Shown here piece by piece: positions 35,191 through 48,494 of a stretch of 64,000 nt of DNA (positions are counted from its first letter, which is position 1; every line of letters begins with the position of its first letter). The DNA comes from Polytrichum commune (Eukaryota > Streptophyta > Polytrichopsida > Polytrichales > Polytrichaceae), in NCBI GenBank assembly GCA_950295325.1, contig OX485805.1, positions 31,483,501 through 31,547,500 on the forward strand. Direction: 5' to 3'. The notes beneath the pieces are model-generated. The model made no database searches. It worked only from the letters and a program-made list of their open reading frames with translations, and was not told the DNA's origin. A program made the position numbers and the translations under genes.

Positions 35191-36811
35191 GAAGTGATCT
35201 CTATCAAGTCAATAGTGAGGCTTGGGGGTGAGAGGAAGATCATCAACTACGAACTTATGACTTTCTTCTCTATGGTTGGGTGGAGAGCCTTCTCAAACTT
35301 CTTTGTCTATCTTGATTATCATGTCAATCTCTATTTCTAACATTCTATTGGACTCATATCTATTCTTAGGCATTTTCTAACACATGTAGGGGTCAATATA
35401 CCTTTTTAGTACTTTAAGAATTAAGTTCTCAAATTATTGTAGATCACAATGAGAGCCTGTTGCCACCACGCAGCTTCAATTGGTGTCATGGGATCACTTG
35501 GTGGGTTAGGTGCATGCATTGTGCATGTTATTGCATTGCATTACTCCTTCCATTCAAAAAGCCCATGCACTCCATAATAGTTTGGTGGTCCGTTGAGTTG
35601 GCAATATGCCTCAAGAATGGTCCATGGAATAAGTCCCTTAGATTATCATGGTGATTCTATGTTGAAACTTCCCGATCATCAAGATTGTAGTGCTATCCTC
35701 AGTTAGTGCCATCTTCAAGTTCTTTGAAAATGAATTCTCCTAAATATATTATACAAAAGTCGTATTATAATCTTATATCATAATAATTAGTAGGTTGAAA
35801 TAGAGAGTCCAACCTCTATTGCAGAAAGAGGACCCATGAACATATCACCAAAGTAGCGGAGCTACCTAAGACCGGAATGCAACAATTTTAAATCTAGGGA
35901 GGACCCATGGCGCGGTGCTCACAAGATGTAACAATGTTGTTATACAATAACAAACAATCATTGCCAAATTCTAAGAACATTAGGGGGAATGAAACAACAA
36001 GTTTGATCCTTCTTTTGAACATTCTTCTATGAAGAGCCTTGTGTAGGAGCCTATTTTTGAAAGTTAGGTGAAACTCCATTCTCTTTTGTTCCCAAACACT
36101 TTGAAGAAAAATGAACGATTAAAATATAGGGCATTTCAATTGGACCCGCTACCCTAAATCTTATTTTTTGGCCTGTGCAAAACTAGGTTGTCTTCATGAA
36201 TATGTTTTCCCATTCATTTGCACAACATGCATTTAACATTCTCTAAATGCTTGATGCAATTCATTACAATGTAGGAAGGAGGCCTTCTTAGCGAATTGGG
36301 TGCATCTTATCCCAATCATCAGTGTCGTTCCAGGCACTGAAAAAAGTAATATAGTACGATCTGGCATTTGCACCATTGCCTTTGCTGCACATTGTGTGTT
36401 CTCAAATATTCCATCAAAAACTTCGAACAGCATCAGAAACGTAAAGAATTGTGAGAAGAAAGATGATTTAGATGTGGAGATCTGGTCCACTGTCATCTGC
36501 CTACGTCCGCTAGCGGTCGAAAACTCGTCATTGTAATGAGCACTCCAGGTTGTCGTTCCGGTTTTATTTGCTCTACTCGGGCTCTACTCTTGCTACAACC
36601 TAGAGTGGTCTTGCGATGGTTAGTATTTGATTTGAAACCTTGAAAGTTACCTAGATTAGGTAGAACTCATATATGCAACACGCGATCTGGGATATTGGAC
36701 GGTAAGCACGAAATGGCAAAAGGCTGATAGGTACCTCAAAGATACCTTGGAAAAGAGCCATCGATGGGGACTGCATTCGGAATTCGAGCTGCTGTCTTCG
36801 AGGATTCTCCC
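35191..36811. other. intergenic interval between the remnant and the laccase 3' end
   Basis: No credible gene. It includes the presumed laccase 3' untranslated region next to 36811. Short frames on both strands near 36.2-36.5 kb overlap each other and show no family pattern. Confidence 0.5.
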
Positions 36812-39800
36812 TCACTTACTGCCGACGCATGTTGGGTAGTCTGAAGGTGGAGCCTCAAGTGTTTCATTCGTTCCTGTACCTTCACGAACATAGAAAACTG
36901 TCTCCATTCCCCAAGACGTGTGGATCTCAAAGTGACAGTGAAATAGCCAAACCCCTGGATCCGATTTGTTCAATAGCACCCTCAGTTACTACTGTGGTTC
37001 ATATGTGCCTTGAGTGTTTGTTAGATAAGAATAATAATCTCACCCAGCCAGAACACAATGGTGACTAGTCAGAAAACGTCTCTGGCTAAGGCTATTGAGG
37101 AGGATACTGCGACCTGTTCATCCATGCGGCCTCGGGATTCCTGTTAAAGGCTCACACTGGACCTGAGAAACACGGCATCCTCGTAATGTGCACGTAGCTT
37201 ACTGGCTACAATTGATTTGAGAGGACAAAACTTACCAGGATTATCTGCACGGAAACGAAGAGCAAGCCAGCCACCAGCAGGTACTCCAAAAGTATTGCGC
37301 AGTGGAGGATTGACCAGATTGAAAGTGGCAGGGCTGGTATCTGGATCATAATTGCCATAACCTCTCCCGACAATATAGAAGCTATATCCATGCAGATGAA
37401 ATGGATGCGTCTCAAAGTGAAGAATATTTGTGTCCTGCAGTATGATCTGCACCACAACGCGCATCCCATGATTGCTACATTTCAGTTTCTATACTTTGCT
37501 TGGACAAGACAAAAGCTGGGGAGGAGTTGGTAAAGCTCATTTGCTGTAACCGAGTAGCATCACAATAAGGAATCCAAGAACTAAGAGTTGTCATGTGTAG
37601 TTCATCATGCACTTCTTTTTGGCAGTCGTCTACTTACATAGAATCTTTCTAAATTTGGATCACTCTATGCTTCAAATAGTGAACTCAAGTCTTAGACGAT
37701 CTCCAGGGCTGGCTCTGCTACGTAGCCCTGACGAAATGAATTCTTAAAAAGGTCCCAAGGATAATACCGGCAATTCTAAAACAACACGATAAGGCGTCAG
37801 CTAGCCTTCTTGTTCTCAAACTACCTCAGGTTTTGAGCAAGAGCTTAGAATAAACTTACCTGGACGCTGGCATTGAAATTGAGGACATTCAACTCTGTTG
37901 CGTATTCAGAAAACCACTGAGAGTATGGAATCGAAGTTCCGGTGTAATTGAACGTTTTCCGCGGTTGACTGGGAAATTCCAAATCAAGAGCTGATGCTGA
38001 CACGCTCGTTCCACGATCACGCAAATATGCATATTCCAGCAAAGACCTTCCTGTTGTGTTCGGTGTAACGAAAGAGATATTATTCACGGATCCTATGATT
38101 CGGTATCGGTGGTGATAACCACGTATACATGCCTTGAAAGGGCGGCAGCTGTTGGCGCTGCCCAATCCATAACCGACTGTGAAGAATATGTGCTTGTCCA
38201 CAACTTGTGGAACATCCAGAATTTGATCGGTCGTGTTGATGCTTTTTTGAAGAGAGTCAAAACGATTGCGGAATGCGGAGTCATTATGAGCTGGAAATGT
38301 AGGCATGTGAGTGGTGGTAAGATGTGTGCTCCCGACGTAATCCATACGAGCGGTTGCTGGTGTTTCAGGATAGGGGACCTGCAGTGGTAACAAGTTACAA
38401 AACTAGCATACGAATGTGAACACTTCCCGGGGCCCAACTCTCTTATATTGAGGTTCGTCAGCAAAAGCAAATATAAGGCTATGACAACTTATTATAAGTT
38501 CATAATAAAGCACAAAATCTGTATAATAAGAATACCAAATGTAAAAATAAGATATATTAAGGAAATAAGATACTTGAATTTTTTTACTACATCTTAAGTT
38601 TCATGCATGTTGAATTTTTTCATTCTTCTGTTATTATTAGTGTTAGTGAGAAATGTGGGGGTTAACTATGTCAAATAAGATACGCTAGGATTCATCTTCT
38701 TGAACCCTTTGCAACAAGACCAAATTCATTAAGAGAATGAATTCTTTGAAAGAAAAATAAGCATAAATAAATAAGAACTACTTATTACAAATCGCATGTC
38801 CCCCCCTCCCCCGGAACACTTGACGTCTCATTGTTCTACCAGTTGCACGCAAGAGAGCTAAATTCAAGAAGTACTTTATCACATGTACATCAGTAATTTA
38901 GTAGAGATGTAACAGTCACACAATATACATCGTCTAATTGATCGCTCTTTACCAAATGATCCATGCTACAAACAAGTGTATGAATTTACAGATACATGTG
39001 TAAGCTGCAACTTGCACTACGATACAAGAATCGGGTGTTTAACAATTACAGAAACTTACAATAGCGGGGTCGGGGATCGAATATGGAGTTGCTGCCATGT
39101 AGTATCTCCCAGCCGATTGGTTTGCAGTTAGTAAGGCATCTAAAGTCTGACCCGGAGCAACGAGGACGGTATTCACAGTAAAATGCTGTACATAGGCAGA
39201 GTCTAGTTGCACCACCGTGAGTGAATGGTTGGCAACCGCAAAAAAGAGTCCAAAATTCAGGCACGAATTCACAATCCGAAGAAGGTACGTTTCTCCTTGC
39301 CTGACGCTCACTTTATAAGCATCTGTACACCAGACAACATAATCAAATCAACTGATAACTATGCGGTCAAAACTTCATCTGCTCAATGAATCTGAAGAGC
39401 TAATTCTATTTCTACCTTGCGCTTCTAGAACACGTTCAATTTTTATCACCGGAGCAAATCTCACCTGCTGAAGAGAAATTGTAGAGGAAACCGGGTTGTC
39501 CATTGATGGTGATGGCATCGGAGATGTTATAGCCTCCACCTCTGGCCAAAGCATATTCAAGAATATCTTCAACATTTTTATTCCACCATTCACCTGGACA
39601 AGATAACATGAGTTTCTCATAATACTGCCTGCTGTACGACATTCGTGTCGCAGCTCATGTCGTTTCCCTCATTGATGGATACATGTTGTATTCTTCTATG
39701 GAAGCCAGGACAACGAAACAGCCCCCAAAACAGTCATCACAAGTTCCACATATTTAAGTATCCTCCTTTTCTTTCTAGATATATGGCCAGGATACGAGTC

Positions 39801-42000
39801 TGTCCTTTGTGTTCTGAAAAGTCGATGTGCTCTTACTTAGCATGATAGTTATTTCACGGTAAGGTGGATGAAACGGATATGGTCGAGATCTTCTTGGTTT
39901 GAGCACTATTGCACCATGAACACTCGCACGTAGCCAGGAGATATGTGCATGGTACCACATTGTCCCCGTTTGATTTAGCAGCTGGAACCTGTGCGATATA
40001 ACCTTCAGTCAGCTTTCCGTTCCAGATATGAACGACAAGAGAACTTTCTTCAGATATGCTAATTTCTTAAACTAAGTGTAAGTGCACAGCACTTCTTAGT
40101 TGACCAGGTGCACACACGTTGGGCACACGTTGTTAAGGAGTGTCTGCCAGGTGTAGAGTCAATAGAGATTAACTTTTTGAGCTGAACTTTCTGAACTATC
40201 TAGATCTCACTTCAAAAATGCCGAACTAGGAGAACAAGACTCACCTATGAAGAAAAGATTGATTCTGCTGGAGAGGGCACATCGTTATGTACGGGACACC
40301 ATCTGCCCAGCATGTGCGCACCTGTTTTACGCCATGCCTACATATGAAAACCAAAGTGGAAGCGGTTGGCAACGCTAGAGTCTTACATAGTTCTTGTAGT
40401 TAAAATTGAGTTACAATTTGTTCAGTACGCCATTATAATATACAGTAGTCTATAGTTTTGTCTACATTGACGTAGCATATGTGCAGCACAGTCGCCCTCT
40501 CAGGTCGCTCTCGTGTTAGATGCCATGGTGATCATCAGGGCTTGTCATCCGTTTCCATATGCGCAACATACTTATCGTCAATTCTCTAAACATCAAACAT
40601 TTGTTACGCTAGTGGCCGCGAACGGAAGAACTTAAAATGAAGAATTCTCAGATGTCAAACCGGGTGTTTTGCTACCTCAAGGCACTTTTCAAGGAGCAAC
40701 TTAAGGGACGGGTCGAAAGGTTAATTAAGAGACACGGCGCAAGCATACTGCATTTCCAAGAAATGCGACTATGAATATAATGTTCAGGTGATTCGGTGTT
40801 CTTGACCAATGGATCGTGACGGGGGCTGCGACAAGGTTGGTGACATTGACGACGATTATGTCGCCTTCATGTGCACGAATTTGAGGTCCCGGAAATTGGC
40901 CGTTCACCAGAATCATTGCTTTGGTATGGTTAAGCCTTGTCACGTTCGCATAATCGACCTGCGAACACGAACACGCACGCAGTGAATGCCAGCCAGAGAA
41001 GATACGTCACTTCTAGCGGGTTCATCTAAACTTTTCATGAGGTTTGATATTTTAGGATGTGGAGCAGCAAAATGTTCACATAGACGTTCAGCTCCAGCTC
41101 GGGGTAGCAACTCTTCCCTATAGAAGAGCTATTCTAAATCACTTCTAATGAAGTGATGATTTGTTATTTTACAGTACGAGCAACATTGCTTGGAAAGACG
41201 GCACTGAGAGGCATCCATTCCTACCATTTGTATCTGACTTAGAAACACCTTACACTGTCGAAATTTATGTATACAAAGAATCAGAAGCAATTATTCTAAA
41301 GCAGGCCTGGTGAGTGACCATGATTCCAGACCTGCGGTATTATTTTCACTTCTAAGAAAATTACTAGCCCTACAATAAGTATAAAACGAAAGCAATTCAA
41401 CCAAAATAGTGCCTCTTAAACATATTTTAGCAGCTGAGAACTAGTAGATGCAAAGACACCGACCGCTGCTGGTGCTACAGACAGTTGCCACCCGGGAGTC
41501 CCGAGACAAAGTATCTAAGCAACATCTCAAGCACACCGATCTCTGTAATGCATTGATCTAAACTTTTCAGACGAGGTTTGATAGAGGATGCGGAGCAGCA
41601 AATGTGCAACAAACGTCCAACTCCCCGAAAAAAAAGATCTAAACAATATATCTGAAGCATACGCTGATAGATCTCTGTAAAACGTTTCTAGCTCTCTCTC
41701 TCTCTCTCTCAAGAAACTTGTACGAGATCTCCAGTAAATCAAGTACCAACGCGTGATGTTCTTTTGGGGCCGGGAGTTAGTTTCAAATTAGGATAGTTTA
41801 CGAAAAAAGGTCTGGTGCATTACCGTGAAGTTGTAGTAACGAGTCGTGATCTCTGAGGTGTCACCGCTTTCGAGTGGAAGGCTGCGCGGCTTGGTACGCT
41901 CCGCATAGAAAGCCAGAAGCAGGATGAAACAGATGAGCAGTCCATGGCATGCATTCACGAGACGGCGAACTACTTCCAATTGGCACCTGATCAACTCCAT
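36812..42000 (-). CDS. laccase (plant multicopper oxidase)
   Basis: Oxidises phenolics such as monolignols or flavonoids with oxygen; normally apoplastic. Exons on the minus strand: 42000-41824, 40958-40807, 40337-40245, 39988-39837, 39593-39465, 39322-39060, 38378-37860, 37446-37236, 36954-36812. They join to 612 aa with no stop. An N-terminal hydrophobic stretch ([13 protein letters not shown]) should be a signal peptide or anchor. Copper ligands are complete: HWHG 109-112, WYHAH 152-156, HPFHLHG 509-515, and [12 protein letters not shown] 571-582 with Met582 at the axial T1 position. Length is slightly above the family's usual 560-590. All introns are GT-AG. The ATG at 42000 is the one that provides the hydrophobic start. 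Confidence 0.95.
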
Positions 42001-42087
42001 AGCTGTGCAAATCGAAGACGAAGCAGCTTGTTGTCCTTCGATCGAACCTCAACTCGCAGAACAGAACAGGGGCGAGGAGCGTCCCGA

Positions 42088-42099
42088 TCTCTCTATAAT
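42088..42099 (-). promoter_or_regulatory. possible TATA-like element of the laccase gene
   Basis: The minus strand reads ATTATAGAGAGA about 90 bp before the laccase start codon. Position suits a core promoter with a short leader, but the motif is not a perfect TATAWA box. Confidence 0.3.
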
Positions 42100-42127
42100 G
42101 TTCCGGAGCGCCATCTCAGTCTCGTAA

Positions 42128-43593
42128 TATCGCCGCTCACTAATTAAGGTAGTAGAGATGGGTCAAATGGGCCATAGACTCATCATACAACTGTCGTCTT
42201 TATGGGAACTTCTTCATTACCACTAAGGTTGATGGATTTTAAATGTTCACATTATTTTCCCGCTTTGCCTAGGATATTGAATACATGATTACCTAGTACA
42301 AGACAATTTGCATATCCAAATTGAGTCCGTGGCTATTTTCTTCATAATTTTTGAAGCTCATAAGAATAACCGGTTTACTACAAAAGAGAAGCTTCTCTAT
42401 CCATCCCTTCACCCTAATTATGCGGGATTGTATTTGAATTGATGTCATATGAGTGAGTTCTTCCCAAAAACTAAGCATCATGTACTAAATTTGGACTAGC
42501 CATTACTTAAATCTTAGTTGGACTAATTGGATTTATAATAGTAAAAGAATTTTGGGCACATAGTTCAATTTCTTCTATACACGTAATTTTTTTGATGTGG
42601 ATCACTGAATTCTATACCACAAATATAGGTGTATGGTTAAGATAAGTAAATTAGGTATGTCTATTTTATTACTAGTATTTAGGTAATTATAGACTTTTTG
42701 GCTAGTTCTTGACTAAACTATTGTTGCAAACTTACTTTAATATCTTTAGTATCCTTTCGAATGTCTTCACACATCATGTTCACATAATTCTTAGAATATT
42801 ATACAGTCTCCTAGATAATGGTTACATGACTAGTACAAATAACAAAACTTGCAGCACGAGTATTCACACTGTCAAAAATTGTTGACTTTTTTTTAACACA
42901 TCAAAAGCCCATATTAATCTAAGTACCATAAAGCATGAGAATGTAACCTAGTTTGATCATAGGGAAGCCATGATCAGCTCAAGGATAACGAACTCACATT
43001 CACGTTGGTAACGCAATATTAAACATTTTGGGACTTTTGGGAGTCCCAAAATTGCCAAACAGGTACATATTGGTACCACGGAAACATGGGAGCCTCACTG
43101 GGAACGTCTTAGGGACCGCCATAGGGAACGTGATTGATTACATGGGAACGTGATTGGGAACGTGACTGATTGCATGTGAACGTGGTTTCGGAACGCGTCT
43201 GATTGCCTAGGAACGTCAAGGGGAGCGTGGGAGCGTGTAGGTTTAGGACGGTTTGCGAACAGGAGGACGTTTGTGTGGAGTCCATGAGGATGTAGGGAAC
43301 ATGTATGGGAACACGATATTCAAAACAGGCTTGCCATGCTTGAATGGGTGCATCTTTTGTGGCAAGTACACGTGTTGCGTAATGTGTTGTGGGTAACCAA
43401 ACCCTAAACATGGGAACGCATCAGAAGATTCCTTGCACAAGATCAGTGATGAATATGGGAACAATGAATGGATTGGATAATACTTGATCTATCCATGCAT
43501 GCCTCCATGACTCGCACAATGTGTCCAACATTACACAGCACATATCGGCCCATATGCATGACACATCATTGCAAACCCTTACATTAAGGTTTA
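42128..43593. other. gene-free interval upstream of the laccase
   Basis: AT-rich to about 43.0 kb. Then 43100-43350 is a loose array of GGGAACGTGATTG-like units (GGAACGTGA recurs several times). No gene supported. Confidence 0.5.
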
Positions 43594-43787
43594 GGACACA
43601 CCACACATGATTGTCAGTGAAGGGTTGCAATGGGAACGTTAAGCGCCCCAGTGCTATTTTGAGGCAAAACTACGGAGATTGGGTTTGCTCCGCCCTATCA
43701 CCACCCAAAAAAACACCGAGCACGTTTATGTGTAATCACCGGGAAGGGCGTCCCCTGGACTTACGTCCGCCACTTGTATGTCCATGG
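43594..43787 (+). repeat. left terminal inverted repeat
   Basis: Matches the reverse complement of 48303-48494 with scattered substitutions and two small indels. Shared blocks include GGGTTGCAATGGGAACGTTA, CCTATCACCACCC and CACCGGGAAGGGCGTCCCCT. Confidence 0.85.
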
Positions 43788-46700
43788 ACTGCCTGTTGCG
43801 CACTAGACTCCCGTACGTCCACCCCAGCCATGTTGTGTCCACGCTCTGCTGTTGAACAACGTTGAAGATTATCCTTTGCAAATCCAACTTGATCTGGGGG
43901 AATAGTAACCTTTAAGGGCTCAACATCTTCATGTTCCGGCAGAGGCCAAGCAGCCAAAATGCAATCGATTGGTTGCCAGTCTGGAATGGAGTATTTCAAA
44001 TCACGTTTCCACTTGAATTTGGGGTTCGAATCCTAGCCATTCCATTTCTTTGATAGGTCTCTGGCGGTTGAGGTGGGAGTAAACCATTGTACAAGAATTT
44101 GACGTGGATGCTCTCCCGTGACTGCCAAGTTGGGCCCAGACAAAGCACGGCAAACCCATATGGATCTACCAATATCTTGTTCTTGGGGACGCAATATTAG
44201 CATATGCCCCTCGTGCACATTATCCGCGATGCGGAAAGCAGCTGCAGGACGAAGGTTTGCTGGACCAACATAATGGTCATCCGGTTGGTGCTCTTCCCGG
44301 AGCTCTCCATTGTCGTTGAACGGATGTGCTTCTGCTGCGACTCTGCTCCGTGGCCAGAACCCCTCACATAATGGCTGCCCAGTAGTGTATACGTTTGTGA
44401 GAGGTGTTTCCAATGCCTTTTTCACCCCTATCCAATATTGCAAAATATGCATGTGTGAACCCATATATGTTCCTGTCGTGTCATGGTCACATATTGACTG
44501 CCAATAGTCAATGAACCCTTGCAGTCTCACAAGAACCTCCTCCAGTTTGGCCATACTTCGCGGTGGGGCAGGAAATGGGTCCCCGGATGGAAGACATGGC
44601 TCTCCTTTTATATTGGATTTCCACATCTTTATACCATCCTTGGGCAACCACTCCTCGTGCGTGCTAAGCACTTTGTATTGCATAACAGGCCAACCATCAT
44701 CTCGAACATAGAATTTGAACTGTTGGGCCTTCACGTGCCCAATGACTTTCTCCTTACCACTTGGGATATGCTCACTAACATATGTTCTCCAATCTGGCAG
44801 TTCCTCTATCATATGCGGAATCACAGGAACCTTTTCCATATCCATGTACGATTTCATGAGGAGTGGGATAGTGGGGTAGTCGTGTTGACGCAGGTCCATA
44901 CTCCATCTTCCAAATGATGCATCGATGTCGTCATGGGTGTGGCCAACCAAAAGATATGACACATGCACCTCTGTGAATATACCTTTTGCCGTGAGCATAG
45001 ACCAGAAAGCCTTTACAAACCTACACTTGTTGTCCTTCCAGCAATTATCAAGCTGAACATGCAGAATGGGTGGAAGAGGAACTGCCTGGACAGGCTCCAG
45101 GGGTGGGGGTCGTAGGCCTTGCAAACAAATATCGCTCCCATGAAGAACAGCCCGATAAAGAGGTGACCGCCCATTACCATGAAAAAGTCGACGAGATGAT
45201 GACTTTGGGGGTTCCTCCAAATCACGGAGAAGTCTCGCGAATGAACCTACAGTATGGTTGCAATCTCCAGGGTACATGTCCAATGCATAGTGGGCATATC
45301 TCATGTCCATGAGCCATCATGCCTGTTACAGAAAGTGGTAGCTTGGTGAACATATCGGTATCTTTGTTCTTGGAAGCAAAGCAAGGAGATGCAGTTTTGC
45401 CATGGTCCATTTTGTCGTGAATAATCGTCAACACCTTTCGGGGGTGCTCAATTGAGAGAGCCCTCATGCAACGGTATGCATTGCGAGCAGATTCTTGCTG
45501 CGCTTGGTGCTTCTCCAATTGTTTTGAAAAACCTGTGTGGGCAGCTGAACCTTTCACATGTTGAAGAATAATGGCAGCAAGCGAATCACACTTCCCACAA
45601 CGAGCAAAATTGTCACCAACCCTCTTCTTTATGTAGTGCTTAAAGTAGGAATTCCTGATTTTGCTCAAAGTTGAAAGAGAGATTGGGAGAACACCGCATT
45701 TGTCATTCACCTACACATATACGATAAGCAAAACATTAACAAGACTTCACCTCAACAACAATCCAAGATGTCTATGATTGCCCATTGAAGTATATTGAAC
45801 ACCCAAACACTCATTGAAGTAAGACGTGTGTGACTGGCACATACAAAGCGGCTACCATGTTTACAACGTATGCTTACCTCGTTGATTGTAACCAGAAATT
45901 TCTTCCATTTTGTTCCACGAGGCAACACCATTTCAACAACACGTGTACCATTTGGCAGTGTGCGGGCCTTGTGAGGCATCATATCTGCTTTGTCTTGCAA
46001 TAACGTCGAAAGTGTGGCAGTAGCTTGTTGGGTGGATATTCGATTCCTTTTCATGTTAAGGTTCCCATGATCTCGTGGACGCATACCGCACTTGAATTCT
46101 GACCGGTTTCTATAGAATGTCGTTTTAGAGATAGCAAATATGTGTCTCCATGCTTTCTCACATACATCGCGACCGCTCAACGTCACAACATTCCTAGAGC
46201 CTCCCGGCAGTTTATGTAACTGGCCATGAACCTCTAATTGCTTGGCATGTCTCATCCTTGATGAACAAGTATAAAACTCGGTTCGCAACGCAAGCGCCTC
46301 ATCGCGGGGAAAAAACCTGGTGCACTCACGTTCACAACACAGAAATGTTGATAGTTGAAAGATGCTGGTATTGGTAAGTACTTGCGATTTCTTGGTTGGT
46401 CTCTGATGCGGGGTTGTCCGGGATGAGACATATGCCCTCCTCCCTTCTTTTCTACGTCTCTCCAGTAATTTCATTTACGCACGTAACCTCTGTGTGCTCA
46501 CGAGAAGGTGGTGCGCAAGAGTATACCTCTGGTAGAAAACACAAGTAATTGGCCACATTCTCAATGAGAACATCGATCCCATGTCCATCATTCCCTCGAT
46601 TGGTTCCATGACAAGGACTCCGACGTAATCTAATCCAAGACACTTGTCATCAACACAATCAGATGGGTTGACATTACGGCAAATTCCCTTGGCAACATTC

Positions 46701-46976
46701 AGTCCATCTGCATTCACAAGCATCACTGGGATATTCACCCATTCTTCCCTTGTCAGCCCTCTGCATTCCACATCAATATCCTGAAGGGTGTAATCCGCGT
46801 CTTCATCCGTGAAGATTGCTTCAGATAGGGACAACCCCTGCAATGTATACAGTTCAACAATGTCAAAACATGTCCAAAGTGAGACTGGATATCACTTATT
46901 CTGATGAGCATAAACTCAATGTATGGAAGAACCGAAATACCTCTGAACTCGCTGTATCTCGATCCAATTGCTCCAT
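43736..46976 (-). pseudogene. broken transposase-like gene of the DUF7869 type
   Basis: Start ATG at 46976. Exon 1 46976-46941 joins in phase to 46837 onward (SEAIFTDEDADYTLQDID). A frame disruption falls between about 46600 and 46474. The exon ending at 45878 carries a cysteine-rich start (CCERECTRFFPRDEALALR) and a VCEKAWRHIFAISKTTFYR helix. The exon from 45710 has FARCGKCDSLA, then SIEHPRKVLTIIHDKMDHGK. After a one-base frameshift near 45300 comes the best signature: VQLDNCWKDNK ... VSYLLVGHTHDDIDASFGRW, an acidic D...D pattern of the DUF7869 family. A TAG at 44033-44035 is followed by 99 more in-frame codons to 43736. Not functional as it stands. The role in transposition is inferred from the terminal repeats. 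Confidence 0.7.
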
Positions 46977-47039
46977 TACAGAACCTACACAACATATATA
47001 TATTTAGCAAGCACATACATTATCCTCAAGAGAAACGAG

Positions 47040-47112
47040 AGCCAACTTTAGAGCCAACGAGAGCCTCTAAGGGAGGATCCCCTCGATCGAGTGGAACCTC
47101 CCTTAGAGGGGA
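47040..47112. repeat. isolated palindromic-repeat unit
   Basis: Contains CTCGATCGAG at 47092-47101 within GGATCCCCTCGATCGAGTGG, followed by CTTAGAGGGGATCCCC, the same unit as at 48.07-48.19 kb but about 1 kb away. Confidence 0.8.
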
Positions 47113-48060
47113 TCCCCCCCCAAGTGTCGCGCACCTCTCCATGAGGAGTGCCCGAAACACCATGGGCACAAGGGGACCCCGGAGTGACACCCGGGACTTG
47201 TGGCGCCGTTGGTGAGAGGGCCCAAGTGATCCTAGTGTGGGTGAGGGCCCCGGGCGTTGGGAACGCCTCCCACCCACGAAGACTAGGAGGCACAAGGGTA
47301 AGGCCATGAGCTATGCGTAGCTCATGGCGTGGTGATTCTAGAAAGCTCAAGAACACCTCAATCGGAGGTGTGAGCTAGGAGTTATGGCCATTTGAGTGGG
47401 GCGCTGTCCCGGGACAGCGCCCTGGTACAGCAGTGCCTGGGAGTGATTCCCGGGACTGCCAAGGTTCAAACAGGCATAACTTCCTCAAGACTTGCTCAAA
47501 TGGGGCAAGTGAGGAGTCCATCGGCATCTACGTGAAGCGTAGATGAGGATGGAGTGGTTGGTTGTTATGATCAGACATCATACAAGGAAGTTATGATGGT
47601 CTGAAGCTGCTGGGGGGTTCTAGGCCCAGCAGCTAAAGGAAAATGTCCACTTGGCCCCAACTCTTGGTAGAGAGACAAGAGGTTGGTTGATGGTGAGGTA
47701 GGGGCCCCGCGTGAAGTCCTAGAGGCTTATATGGGTGAGGTGGTGTGGCCTCACCCACCCGAGGCCGAACGGCAAGGCCTCCATGGGCTTTGGCCTATTG
47801 TGAGGCCATAGTTGCCTAGTATGCTTCGGGTTGTTGTAGTGTTGCTCCGGCAACGCGATGATCAACATAGGATTGGGGAAATGGGTTACAGATTGAGGGA
47901 TGAGTCCCGAAAGCAAAGTAGGAGGGTTGGTTCCCTCCTATGAACTATTGGTCCAGGGTAAGAGGAGCTATCCATTAGCATGGCGGAATGCGAAGGGTTA
48001 GCGCTCGTAACCTTTGCTAGAAACGAAAATTGGCAAGATTATTAAGGGACCTAGCAAGGG
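47113..48060. other. non-coding interior of the 4.9-kb element
   Basis: Moderately GC-rich, with short inverted motifs (for example GCGCTGTCCC/GGGACAGCGC near 47400). Open frames on both strands are short and show no family features. Confidence 0.45.
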
Positions 48061-48070
48061 TTGCGACACC

Positions 48071-48302
48071 AAGGGAGGAGGATCCCCTTGATCGAGTGGA
48101 ACCTCCTCCCTTAGAGGGGATCCCCCCAAGTGAGGAGGATCCCCTCGATCGAGTGGAACCTCCTCCCTTAGAGGGGATCCCCCCCAAGTGAGGAGGATCC
48201 CCTCTACGGCGAAGATCCACTCGATCGAGTGGATCTTCGCCTTGAGGGGTTCCACTAGGTCGAGTGGATCCTCGCCTAGAGTGGATCCTCGATCGAGTGG
48301 AT
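48071..48302. repeat. palindrome array A: 57-58 bp units plus a 34-bp perfect palindrome
   Basis: Units starting GAGGAGGATCCCC recur at about 48075, 48132 and 48190, each with (C)TCGATCGAGTGGAACCTCC and CTTAGAGGGGATCCCC. They end at a 34-bp perfect palindrome, 48208-48241, centred on CTCGATCGAG and bounded by GGCGAAGATCC and its complement. A further core is at 48289. Confidence 0.85.
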
Positions 48303-48494
48303 CCATGGACATACGGTTGGCGCACGTAAGTCCAGGGGACGCCCTTCCCGGTGATTACACAAACGTGCTCGGTGTTTTTTTGGGTGGTGATAGGGCGGAG
48401 AAAACCCAATCTCCGTAGTTTTGGTTCAAACTCGCACTGGGGCACTTAACGTTCCCATTGCAACCCTTCACTGACAATCATGTGTGGTGTGTCC
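48303..48494 (-). repeat. right terminal inverted repeat
   Basis: Reverse-complement partner of 43594-43787. Both its edges run into CCATGGATCC-type sequence that belongs to the palindromic array, so the array surrounds this arm. Confidence 0.85.

Larger units (their letters stand above)
43594..48494 (-). mobile_element. 4.9-kb DNA-transposon-like element with about 190-bp terminal inverted repeats and a DUF7869-like gene
   Basis: The outer ends read GGACACACCACACATGATTG inward on both sides; the arms are 43594-43787 and 48303-48494. Between them is a broken minus-strand gene (46976-43736) whose 3' end reaches into the left arm. The rest (47.1-48.3 kb) is non-coding and holds palindromic arrays. 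No target-site duplication is seen: left flank AGGTTTA, right flank ATGGATCC. The right arm is embedded in CTCGATCGAG repeats. Alternatively the arms could belong to two separate copies of a shorter repeat. Confidence 0.65.

Noticed and set aside
44310-45312. Plus-strand open frames within the DUF7869-like gene
   Set aside because: They are antisense to a minus-strand frame with clear family motifs.
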